In this document: positions 54,366-64,000 of the stretch, one piece after another
Layout: each line of letters begins with the position of its first letter
How positions within the stretch are numbered: position 1 is the first letter of the stretch
Assembly (NCBI GenBank): GCA_019054805.1
Contig: JAHQIY010000002.1
Location: 3,906,001-3,970,000 of the forward strand
DNA length: 64,000 nt
Source of the DNA: Brachionus manjavacas
Lineage: Eukaryota > Rotifera > Eurotatoria > Ploima > Brachionidae
Reading direction: 5' to 3'
Program-made: the position numbers and the translations under genes
The notes under the pieces: model-generated
What the model saw: only the letters and a program-made list of their open reading frames with translations
Told to the model about the DNA's origin: nothing
Databases searched by the model: none

Positions 54366-54514
54366 AATATGGCAAGTTATTTTCTCTATTTAGCTGTTTT
54401 GACATTTTGAAATTACGTTGTTTCATTAAAACTAAATATTTAAGCATGTTAAAATTTGAAATGAAATTACTCAATTAATTCTAAAAATTAAAAATAGAAA
54501 AAAAACTTGCCAGA
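54366..54514. mobile_element. MITE family M, copy 2
   Basis: A 149-base element in the same orientation as copy 1 (35455-35607). Its inverted ends are GGCAAGTTATTTTCTCTATT and the complement of GGCAAGTTTTTTTTCTATTT. The interior matches copy 1 with scattered substitutions (TTGAAATTACGTTGTTTCAT, AAGCATGTTAAAATTTGAAA). The two copies are 19 kb apart and diverged by roughly a tenth by eye. Confidence 0.82.
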
Positions 54515-54719
54515 TATTTTTGATCATAAACTTAGAAATACTTCTCAATCTTTTTGTTCAAGAGATTTAAATTGTCAACAGAGACCGACATTTTTCATAT
54601 GGTGCTTTGATCATAGATTTAAAACAAATAAGGTTGTTATCTATTCATCAAGATATTTTTGGGTAAATGAAATATTTTCTGGCTGCTTGAAGTTTCATTG
54701 TTTCCAAAAGAAAACCTGA
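54507..54719 (+). pseudogene. unassigned coding-like fragment
   Basis: A 70-codon frame starting inside the MITE end. After the MITE it reads with coding-like composition (SFCSRDLNCQQRPTFFIWCF, then DHRFKTNKVVIYSSRYFW and a Cys/Phe-rich end). It has more Cys, Trp and Arg than random AT-rich frames in this window. No family is recognised. It may be a decayed transposon or LINE piece belonging to the element at 54.96 kb, or chance. Confidence 0.25.
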
Positions 54720-54959
54720 AAATAAAGTCAATAACACTGACGAAAAAAATGATTGTTTTTTGTAAAATATTTAGTTTAAGTGTAAAAAATCAAATGTTTT
54801 ATTTAATCTGAGTATTTTGGAAATAAAATCAAAGAAAGCATCTTGGTATTATTCGAATAAAAATTTTTTTCATCACATTTTTTAATTTTTTTCACCTCTC
54901 ACTTTATACAATGAAATCTTGTTGCAAAAATTGATAAAAATTCTCTTCTCTTCAACACA

Positions 54960-55700
54960 TTAAAATGTGTGGTTATGCATTATACTCATAAAAACAAAGA
55001 ATTCACTTATTTTATTAATGGAAAACAGTTATCAACGTCAGAAACCGAAATAGATCTTGGAGTTATGTTCAATACAAACCTTGAATGGAAAAATCAAGTG
55101 ATAGAGGCTGCAAACAAAGCAAATCAAATGTTGGGTCGCATCAGGAAATCATTCGCTCGTTTTGATTGTAAGTTATTTAGATCATTGTATTTAACTTTTA
55201 TTCGTCCTCTTTTGGAATTTTCTGTGCCTGTATGGTCTCCATTTCTTAAGTCGGACTGTGAGAATGGTGAAAGGATTCAACGCAGAGCTACGAAATTTGT
55301 TTCTTCAATTAGAAACAAACCGTATGAAAGCAGATTGAAGGCTTTGAACATTCCAAATCAGGTGGAAAGAAGGAAAAGAGGTGATCTAATTCAATTATAC
55401 AAGTTCATGCATGGAATAGAATTGGTTGAAAAAAAGCAACCATTTTTTTTGTCACAAAAAATCAAGGAAGAGGTATCTGCTTCAAATATCACAAAGAAAT
55501 TTCGAGGCCCCAACATAGAGATAACTTTTTTTTCAACAGAACCGCTAACATATGGAACTCGCTGCCAAATCAATTAGTTGAAGCCCTAAACAACTTTAAA
55601 GCAGGCATTGATTGCTGGATGAGCAGCAATCAATCACATCAGCTGTCTTTGTGTGACAGTGAACAATATTATAAATCTTCATAATTGATCCTATTTGACC
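54960..55700 (+). mobile_element. CR1/L2-like LINE (family B), C-terminal reverse-transcriptase fragment
   Basis: A 202-codon frame (54969-55577) corresponds to the thumb and C-terminal domain of CR1/L2-type LINE ORF2. Segments in order are TEIDLGVMFNTNLEWKNQVI, ANKANQMLGRIRKSFARFD, LFRSLYLTFIRPLLEFSVPV, WSPFLKSDCENGERIQRRAT and RKRGDLIQLYKFMHGIE. A one-base shift near 55545 then moves to another frame with RTANIWNSLPNQLVEALNNF and KAGIDCWM, the usual family ending, before a stop. The catalytic RT motifs are absent (5' truncation). The long open frame suggests a fairly young insertion. It differs from family A at 50.4 kb in sequence and C-terminal type. Confidence 0.88.
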
Positions 55701-56531
55701 TATTGTCATCAGCACAAAAAAATGCAGGTTTAAAACTTAAAAGTGGTGCTATGTGTGGAACAACTTGACTGGTCGAATTGCACCACTGATGCACCAAACT
55801 CAGAACATATGTATTTTAATTAAATTAATATATTTGAGAAAAACTCATTTTTTCGCAGGCGAATGGAAGACCGGACAAAAATTTCAAAAAAATTTGTTAA
55901 ATTTATTTCAAAAATATTTTTTCCATCAAAATAATTTAAATTATTTTAATAAAAATAAAATATTGTTCCTAGTATTTTTAACTTGTTTTTCTTTTGAGTT
56001 TTCACTAAATTTTTCTAAACTCTTGTTGTTACAGAACGGCTCAAATTTGACTAAATGTTTAGTGATTTTATTCATTCAAAATGAAAAATTTCAAAAAAAT
56101 CAGACAATTTTAATGTCATTTTCATTTAACAATTTAAATGTATAATCCAATAAATAAAAGGTAAACATTATAAAATAAAAAATGAATTAAATTCTTTTAT
56201 AATTTAGTTAAATGTTTCTTAGGAAACAAAAAACTAACTCAAAGACTAAATATAAAGTTCATAAGTAAACTAAGAATCTTCGAGTATTATTTCAAGTCAT
56301 TTGAATTTGATTTTCAAGTAAAAAAATAAGATAGCAAAAATTTAATTTAATTAATTTAAGCGCTTAATTGCGAACAAAATTAAAAGAAAAACAAATCACA
56401 AAATTTAACAATTCTTCGAATTCATCTTGGAATTTAAAGATAAATTCTAAAATAAAATTAATCTAATTTTTAGAAAAAAAACTCCTTTAACCTAATCTCT
56501 TCTGAAAATAAAAAAATCAAATATAAAAAAG
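55701..56531. other. spacer and likely 5' UTR of the second CCCH copy
   Basis: The left part may be LINE 3' UTR. At 56457-56474 the tract AATTAATCTAATTTTTAG, followed by A-runs, is also found upstream of the first CCCH copy (complement of about 41816-41834). It looks like a conserved 3' splice site of a 5'-UTR intron. Nothing else is identifiable. Confidence 0.5.
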
Positions 56532-58747
56532 ATGATGCTAGAAGAAGGTGAAATAGATGAAAAAGATCTTGAGCCTGAAGAGAGGGTTGAATTAAAATTA
56601 GACAATAAATCGAGTCTAAAAGACAATCAAACCCCGCCACTATCTCCAGCAGCATCTGACCGCTCGTCGAGCTCCAAGTCGGGCTTGACTAAGCGAAAAC
56701 ATCGCCATAAATCGAAGCATAAAAAGAGAAAAAAAGTGGAACATTCAAAAGGAATAGAGCAACAAAATGAGGTCAAAAGTGAACCAGCCAGTGCACCAAT
56801 GTCCCTATTTGATCTATTCAAACAAAGCCAATTTAATAAAGAGACGGGCTCTTTTCTAAACCCGATAATAACCGAAAAAGAAAATAGCAAACCAAAAGCA
56901 CAACGCAAACCCGGTCCATTGCTGAGTTTGCCTCAGGAGTTTCAGGAAGGAAAGAAAAAAACTCTGTTGGCAGAGCCCATGGAGTCCGAGATGACAGTGA
57001 CAGTTGAGTCGATTGAGAAAAAAATTGAGAAAAAGCGAAAATATGCCGAAGCTCAAAAAGAGCGACAAAAAAAAGACGCTGAACGACAACAAGAGCTAAA
57101 GGAAAAACGAGAAAAGATACCGTGTCAATTTTTTCTGGCCGGTCGGTGTCAAAAAGGCGACAAATGTCCGTTTAGTCATCAGGCGCCAAAAAAATGGAAT
57201 TGTGCAAGTTTTATGCGAATGGCTATTGCTCCAAAATGGACAAGTGTTTTTTCATGCATTCCGATTTTCCGTGCAAGTTTTTCTACAGAGGACAATGTAC
57301 TCAGGGCGAAAAGTGTCGATTTTCGCATGAGCCGATTACAAATGCCCAATTGAGAGAGTCGTTCGAAAAGTATTTGGTGGAAATAGCTCACGAACCAGTG
57401 ATAAAGCCGTCCCTGTTGGCCACGCCAAGCTCGGCTCTCTTGCCAACACCGGAGCCTATGCCGCTGATGAATCTGCCATTGAACACTGATGATGTTGACG
57501 AAAGAGAACTGAGCCAGCAGTCTGGTGATGTTGATCTGAGGGCTTTGAGTGCATTGAGTGTTTTAGGCGAGTTCGATCGACTCAAAAAAGAGCTCATTGA
57601 TAAAATAATGAACAATTTGTCGTCCATTGACAGTTCAAAGCAGGCAGTTATGGCCGAGCTGTTGGTAAAACTTGTAAATACGGACAATAGTGAATTGGCC
57701 AAGACATTGAGTGTGGACGCACTCAAGTCTCTGCTGACTAGTTTAGATGAAAAAAAAGCAGAGCCTGTTGTGCCAGACAAGAGCTACGATGAAGATAGAA
57801 TTGATGAAGATGAAAGATGGGATCTGCACATTGATGACGTAAGAGACAGTGAATGTGAAGAAATTGAGGGCAATTGTGGCGAGTTTGAGTGGAAATTGTT
57901 GGAAATAAATGTTGAACCATCTGATTTGTGGGACAATCCGCCCAGAGACAACACTTTTGACCAAGAACAAGAATGTGACCCGAGAGTCAAGCACTATTCG
58001 AACAGATCGAATTGTCAAAATTTGGCCAATTACCACTTGAAAATTCAGCAACAAAATCAAAAACTAGAAATGGCAAACGAAATGTCTCCTGTTTATGCCG
58101 AGTCCAAACAACTCATACAATCACTATCGCCAGTTCAAACAACTAACAATTCGATGAGCGTGCCAAATGGTCATGTTGCCAACACAAGTCAAACAACGCC
58201 TAGTGGTCTTGTAGCCAAAGTGACAAGAGTGGATCCTCGACTTGCTGCACGCAATTCACAGCAATCGTCCTCTCCGCCGCCATCTCAATCACTTCCAGCA
58301 TCATCACAACCACAGCCACAACCACTAGTAGTACCATTACCTGTGCCAGTGTCAGTACCAGTACCGAGTCAAGAGAATAAAATTGATCTTTTAAGTAGGC
58401 CAATTAAGGATCAATCGCTTCTTTCCTCTTTGCCTGATATCCAATTGCCCAAAGATTTGAAAAATACTTTGCTCACTCTGAATCAATCGAATTTTGATTC
58501 GAGCTCTGGTCAAAGTGCCAAATTAACTTTTGAAGACTACAAGAGAAAATTACAAAAACCGATTTCAACTAGTGGCACTTCTTCTTTTTCCAATAGTATT
58601 AATAGTAGTTACATGCCCAAAAGTCCTGTTGAAGTCAAACAAGAAACAGTAGAGCCCAAGTCCTTGTTACCAAACATACCGTCATACACAGTGAATTTAC
58701 AGGCGCCCCAGTCTCTGCACGAACTGCTCAGAAATTTTCAGTCCTAA
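56532..58747 (+). pseudogene. second CCCH zinc-finger copy, split by one frameshift
   Basis: Inverted paralogue of the gene at 39558-41771. It starts MMLEEGEIDEKDLE and has the same layout. The first ~85 residues differ substantially from copy 1 (for example SLTKRKHRQKSQHNKRKK versus GLTKRKHRHKSKHKKRKK), but from VKSEPASAPMS onward the two are nearly identical. At 57188-57194 there are seven A where copy 1 has eight. The frame that begins at 56532 therefore runs out after the first CCCH finger at 57353, while the remaining 517 codons (57194-58747; fingers 2 and 3 and the whole C-terminus) stay open. Since everything downstream is intact, the shift is either very recent or a homopolymer sequencing error. 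If the latter, this is a second functional gene of about 740 codons. The shared 3' UTR continues to 59042. Confidence 0.85.
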
Positions 58748-59042
58748 GCTTTTTAGTCCGTGTAGTTTACGAAAAACATTTCCTGTAAAAATACGCCCTC
58801 AAAATACGTCTCTGGATGTTTTGCGGCTTTTTTTGTCTTTTTGTTTTGTTTTATTTTGTTCCATTCAAGTGTAGGATGCGCACTTGGCTTAATTTGTGTG
58901 AGATAATTCTATTTTTATGGATTATGTTTAAACAATTTATTCACTTTAAATTTTCACATTTTAAATTATACTGTAATTTTAACAAAAAGGAATTTTTATT
59001 TATAAAGCACTAAAAAATATTTGAAATTAAAAAATTAAAAAT
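56770..59042 (+). repeat. inverted duplication arm 2 (near-identical to 39262-41536)
   Basis: Partner of the block at 39262-41536, in opposite orientation and separated from it by about 15 kb. Start and end of identity are sharp. Outside the block, homology continues upstream only as diverged coding sequence and a conserved splice-acceptor-like tract; downstream it stops. Confidence 0.95.
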
Positions 59043-62000
59043 TTAATATAGCTAATCAACAAGAAAATAATTAAATTTTTTATTTTAACATATTCGAAAA
59101 CAAATTATTATTAAACCTCATAAATAAATAAATAGTTTAAAAAGTCTTGTTGAATAAGCTTTTCTTGCATTTTTTCCCAACCAGATAGTTATATTGAAAA
59201 ATTTGATTTACTTCATTTTCCTTCGAGAAATTAATTATTCTTGCTAAATTATTTCGTTCTATTCCCTATAAAATTAGTTTTAAGCTGAAAAATCTTTACA
59301 ACTTAAATATCAACCAAAATAGAAAACAAATCAAATATTCCCTAATTTTCAAAATAAAGTTTAAAATTATAATTTTTAAATCTTCATGATTTTTTGGCAA
59401 AACTCATTATCGGATGTTTGTTTTTAATATTCAATTTTTTTTATTTCATCCATGATTAGATTTTGTATATCAGATATATTCTCAAAAAATTAATGCCCAA
59501 GATGCATAGTTGAATCTTGATACATTAATTCACATATCAACAACCAGTCCGATAAAGAAAATTTGCATTTTTATTCAATTAATAAGATTCCATGATAAAA
59601 CGCCATTTATTGTATTTTTTAAGCAATTGCATCAATGAAATAAATTAAATTAAAAAATCTAATATTTCAACAACCCCTCGTTTGTTTGACTACCTTTAGT
59701 AACTAGATTTTGCAGAAGCTGAGCTATTTTTAGTTGATAAAACCATTTAAGCTTAAATAAAGAAAAAAATAATAAAATGATTAGCTTTTTCATTTTTTTC
59801 TTAATTTCAAAATTTAAATAAACGAATTTTTTTATTCACCTTGAGATTTTAACGCATAAAAAATTTAAATAGCTGCATCAAAATCTGGAATTATAAAATT
59901 TAAGTTTAATATTTCGTTCAATTTTAGTCAATGTCTTATTATGATGTTTTCTAGTTGAATGTAAACCGCTATTTAAATTCTTAAAATCAAAATTTTTCTA
60001 GTTGCTTATCTAGACTCGTAAATCTAGTTAGCTAAAAAAATTTAGATGAATAATGCTGAAAATACTTTAATTGCTTTCAACTGCATTTAGATCAGAAAAT
60101 GATGATTCAAATTTTAAGTTGCTAGAGACAAACAAAACTCAATGTTGACCAATCATTAGACTAATTTAAATTTTTAAGCCATTTCTATTTTAATTATCAT
60201 CAGGTATTTATCATGAACCGGACATGTCTAATTTTTTAATTTCTCATATTAACTAAATAAATTTTGTTTTTTTTATCAAAAAAATTAAAATCGAACTAAT
60301 CACTAAAATTTATTCAAGTGACAATTTTCAGGAAATTTGTTAATTTTTTTTCAAATTAATGACAATTAAAATTATTATTTGACAAAATCTCGCAAAATTT
60401 TAAAATTTTCTCTTCTGTTTTGATGACGAGAATTTTTCTTTTCATTTTTTTACTAAAAAAATCTTAAATTTACCCCAAAATTTTATTTTATTTTGATAGG
60501 TAAGAGTTCGAAGGCTTCTTGAAGTCGTCCGAAAACTCAAGATAGTATCTATACTCCGAAATAAAAAGGTCTCTAATTTTTGCTTAATTTATTAAATTGA
60601 ATTTAAGAGGATGCTTTATTTGTCATAAAAATCCGGCAGTGGAAAATGTTTAAAAGACTTCTATTTTGTATTATTTATTCAATGGATTCTAGCTAATATG
60701 GCCAAAATTTTGTTTTCTTATCAAATCGATATAAAAATAACCACAATCAGTGGAAAATTCTTCTAGAAATAATTTATTATTATGATCGTTATAGAGCTTT
60801 TTAAAAAAATTTACTTAAGTTTTATTCAAAATGATAAGTTTAATTTCCATTAAGAAGACACAAAATCGATTATACGAAGCTTTGTATTCTAATAAACGAA
60901 AACAAATTAAATGAAGTGGTCTTGTTTTTTTAATAATTAAAATAATTCAATAATTATATCTTTAATTTAGGAGATTTTGTCGAAATACCCACGTATAACA
61001 TAAAAAAGCATATTTTAGCCCAAATAATAAAGACGTTTTGAACTTATTTTCAATTTAGTTTAACAATTTTATGATTTAATCGATGATAATTACGAAATGA
61101 ATTTTTCTAGTGACCAAAGAACTAGTTTTTAAAATTCGTTTTATGTCGATAAGAAAAACTGCTAAATAAGCTTGAAAATTAATTATCGGAAGTAAAATAT
61201 TTGAATATTTGAATTTATCAGCAAATAATCATTTTAAAATATTCCGATCAAATAATTGACAGAGTGTTTTGGTGTAGCCATGCTTAAATTCAAATACAAA
61301 AGAGAAAATATTTTCTAAAAAAAAAGATTAGGCTTCTTCTGCTAAAAACCTTAAATGATAACTAATAGATACAATTTTAAACAAGGTATCCAATTTTCTC
61401 TAACATTTTCAAAGTGAAAAATTTTTAAAATCTTGTTCTAATTTTTTTCTATAGATTTCTCTCATTTATAATTTAAAAATCTGGTTATGGCAAAACAATT
61501 TAAAAATAGAAAGCTGAACTAAACACAAAAAGTTGTATCACTTTTTATGCTCATATTATCGTTTTGAAACTAAATTTTTATGCTTAACTTTTGATACAAA
61601 ATAACCATGCCAAGCCAAATAGTTTAAGTGGTATTTATGTTGATAAAACAAGCTTTGTTTCGGTTCTCGATTTCGTTTTTTAATCAAAATAAAATAATAT
61701 AAAATTTTTTTTAAAATTTAACTAAGCATCATGTACTGGCTTGGGTGCCTTTTCAACCATTAATAATCATAAAAAAATTTTTAAGGCATGTTTCCATCAT
61801 AATCTAAATATAAATAAATTTTATGATCATTTAGCGTTCAAACATTACATCTGTGGGATTAAAAATTGGATCGCTTGCAGTAAGTTTTGACATTAAAAAC
61901 AGCTCCCTAATAATGGAATATATTTTAGCTGACGTTGGTTCGATAATTCAGATATATTTTACCTTATTTGATTTCTAGTATTCATGGCAGCTCAACTCTA

Positions 62001-62930
62001 TTTTCTGTAATTTTTTTTGAATCTAATTATCAAATAAAAAGTAGATAATTAAATTAAAAATGTATTGAAAATAATTTTGTAACTAAGAATTTTAGAAAGT
62101 TTTGATTGATGTCAAGTAGAGGTTTATACTAAGTATTGATCATCAATTTTTTTTGTGAATATGTCTATAATAGGCCAAATAAAAATTTATGTTCTAAATT
62201 TTTGCTTCAATTTATATTGATTTTGTTCTCTCTTGCGACTAAAATTTTATTTTAAATTGTTTGAATATTTTCTTTATTTAAATATCTAAATAGGCTGAAT
62301 GTTTAGACACCGCAGCGACAATTAGCCTCTTTTGAAATTCCGTAAATAATCGATAAAAGAATTTGATCAGGTTATTGAAATTGAGCACGAATTCAGTCCA
62401 AAATTTAAGAAACTTGTTTAGTAAATAAATTTTTTTATTTATCAATTAAATAATTAAAAAAAAAAGATTGATTTTTGTAAATCGAGGACTGCATCTTTGT
62501 CATATGTGTGAATTATCAGGACTTTTTTGTCCGATTCTTAAAAATTTTTCTATCTTCTAATCAAATGAATAAATTTTTCTAAACCAAGATTCATTCCTTG
62601 TCTTGATCGATTTTTTTAGCACTCTTTTTTTCCGGTTTTTGTTCATATATAAAAACAATAAAACTTATTAGTTAAATATATTCTTTTAGCATCAAAAATC
62701 ATTTTTTTAATTTAATTCAAAATTTCATGTTTTATTAATTTTTTAGTCAAAATAGAGCTTGATATTGCAAAAACAAAGTGCTAAATTTGTAACTTGAGTT
62801 TTTTGTTCGTCAAATCCAAGTCTGATGCTATATGTACCAAAATGAAATATGAACTTATATATTTTTTATTGGTAAAAAACAATTTTGAATCATTAAAATA
62901 ATCCTAATTTTTTAACAATATTTATTTTAG
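59043..62930. other. long non-coding interval
   Basis: About 3.9 kb without a supported gene, RNA or shared repeat. The first exon (signal peptide) and promoter of the class B receptor may lie in its right part, but no candidate exon could be defined. Confidence 0.5.
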
Positions 62931-63454
62931 TTAATAATTTTTCCATCTAATTCTCTCAATGAGACTTATCATTATCATTCACGAGTGGATAATATGACAT
63001 TGTGTATCAAGCCACATCTGGTCAAAATTGGACCTGAGGAACAAAACTTGCTAATTAAAAAAGAGCTTAAAAAATGTATTTCGATCATGAATGGTCTTAA
63101 CGAAAGTAAATAGCTGCAAATTATTTAAATCTTTTTAAATTTTTCTAGTGTATTTAATATTAAGATCCAGAAAAATGTCCGATAAAATGGGATACAGTTA
63201 TGTGCTGGCCAGAAACAAATGTCAATGAAACAGTAGGACTACCATGTGCTAATTATGTTAATAAATTTAACAAAAAGCGTAAGAATTGAATAAGAAAATT
63301 TAATAGCCTTAAGATTTTTAAAATAGATAAAGCTTACATTCATTGCAGATATAATTACACTTTAAATAGAGCCGAATGGACAAAAACAAATTATTCAAAG
63401 TGTTTAACTTATGAGGAAACCGATTTTTGTAATACCACTACTTGCAGCTTAGAG
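62931..63454 (+). CDS. class B (secretin-type) GPCR, extracellular hormone-binding exons, partial
   Basis: Three consecutive + strand exons are proposed: 62931-63105, 63165-63278 and 63327-63454, separated by introns of 59 and 48 bases. All splice sites are GT-AG and the phases fit (1, 1, 0). The joined reading gives the hormone-receptor domain of class B1 receptors: cysteines in LKKC, KCPIKWDTVMCWPETNVNET, GLPCANYV, YIHCRYNYTLNRAEW and NYSKCL. The W-D-x-V-M-C-W-P, L-P-C and x-C...W...Y-S-x-C motifs are diagnostic of the CRF/DH44/PDF/calcitonin-type ectodomain, which binds the peptide's C-terminal half. After C-L come EETDFCNTTTCSLE and a donor at 63455. The seven membrane helices must lie beyond the right edge. 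An upstream exon with the signal peptide is expected, since the exon at 62931 starts after an AG acceptor. The exact ligand class cannot be decided. Confidence 0.85.
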
Positions 63455-63650
63455 GTAATTAAATCTTATAGATTTAATAAAGTACATTAAATTAAATAAG
63501 TAAAAACAATGCTTTGATTTTAGATATATTAAAAAATTTTAATGCCAAGTAAAATCGCTTTTTCTATGAAAAATTCTTGGATGCTTGTCTGAAATTTTTT
63601 TACATTGAATTTTAATTATAAGTAGTTAAAATTTCTGATTTAAAAGTCAT

Positions 63651-63845
63651 TTAATTTTTAAAAACGAAGATTTTATCTTTCGACGCGGAAGTCCCAGAAG
63701 AAATATAAAGTATCTTCTCAGACGTACCAATGTTATGAGTGCTTACAACAGCTAATTGACGATTGTCATTTAGTATCTGTGTAATCAAAAGTCTGTGAAT
63801 GGTTCTGTTTTTATAGGTTCCTTTAGAGGTCTTATTGGTAATCAT
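63651..63845 (-). CDS. antisense open frame of unknown nature inside the receptor gene
   Basis: A 64-codon minus-strand frame with coding-like composition (IHRLLITQILNDNRQLAVVS, then THNIGTSEKILYISSGTS), markedly less AT-rich than the introns around it. It lies in what should be a class B receptor intron. The frame is open a little upstream of the ATG. No domain was recognised; it could be a mobile-element remnant or an exon of an antisense gene. Confidence 0.25.
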   Translation of the reverse strand: MITNKTSKGTYKNRTIHRLLITQILNDNRQLAVVSTHNIGTSEKILYISSGTSASKDKIFVFKN

Positions 63846-64000
63846 TTGCTTACTTTTGCTTAATGATTGATAGATCCGGGAATATTAATGCAAGCTTTAC
63901 AATCTAAAAATTATTTTTCAATATTTTTTTTTAAATTCTGTCCAAAAAATTAACAAGAAATGTAAAGGTAATTTTTTTCTTCAATTACTGATTCGACTTT

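Overview
This window is nuclear DNA from an invertebrate animal. It is extremely AT-rich, with low gene density, very small introns (45 to 91 bases in the cleanest cases, one of about 227), and metazoan genes: mL48, YAE1, an LRR-Ig membrane protein, a swiprosin/EFHD2 homologue, METTL5, a class A peptide-type GPCR, a ZC3H4/6/8-type CCCH protein and a class B GPCR ectodomain. The base composition, intron size and divergent neuropeptide-type receptors would suit a monogonont rotifer such as Brachionus. That assignment is inference, not read directly from the sequence.

Layout. 1-7.5 kb is the densest part, all on the + strand: a three-exon coiled-coil gene, mL48 and YAE1 (147 bases apart), then an LRR-Ig transmembrane protein. 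7.5-15.5 kb is gene-free and repeat-rich. It holds an old LINE reverse-transcriptase fragment, a long-stem foldback element, two arrays of a 92-base satellite in opposite orientations around a central palindrome (10.2-12.5 kb), and an internally deleted psq/pogo-type DNA transposon carrying a nested LINE 3' end. 15.5-26.3 kb has EFHD2 (-), a lineage-specific zinc-finger/coiled-coil protein (+), METTL5 (-) and a single-exon GPCR (-). 26.3-39 kb is mostly non-coding, with a possible small membrane-protein gene, a LINE (-), a MITE and two copies of a tRNA-derived SINE.

39-59 kb is framed by two inverted copies of one CCCH zinc-finger gene (39.26-41.77 kb on -, 56.53-59.04 kb on +). About 2.27 kb of these (most of the coding region plus the 3' UTR) is almost base-for-base identical, while the first ~85 codons and 5' flanks are clearly diverged. 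This suggests an older inverted duplication later homogenised by gene conversion. One copy is an intact 737-codon frame; the other has one base fewer in an A homopolymer, which splits the frame. Between them lies a graveyard of LINEs, a piggyBac-like fragment fused in frame to LINE sequence, a MULE-type SWIM-domain remnant, a second MITE copy and a CR1/L2-like LINE tail. 59-62.9 kb is empty, and the window ends in the extracellular hormone-binding exons of a class B GPCR that continues off the right edge.

The host genes are unrelated housekeeping, RNA-processing and signalling genes with no common pathway. The most noteworthy signals are the CCCH conversion block, the opposed satellite arrays, and the small non-autonomous families (SINE, MITE) recognisable here from paired copies.
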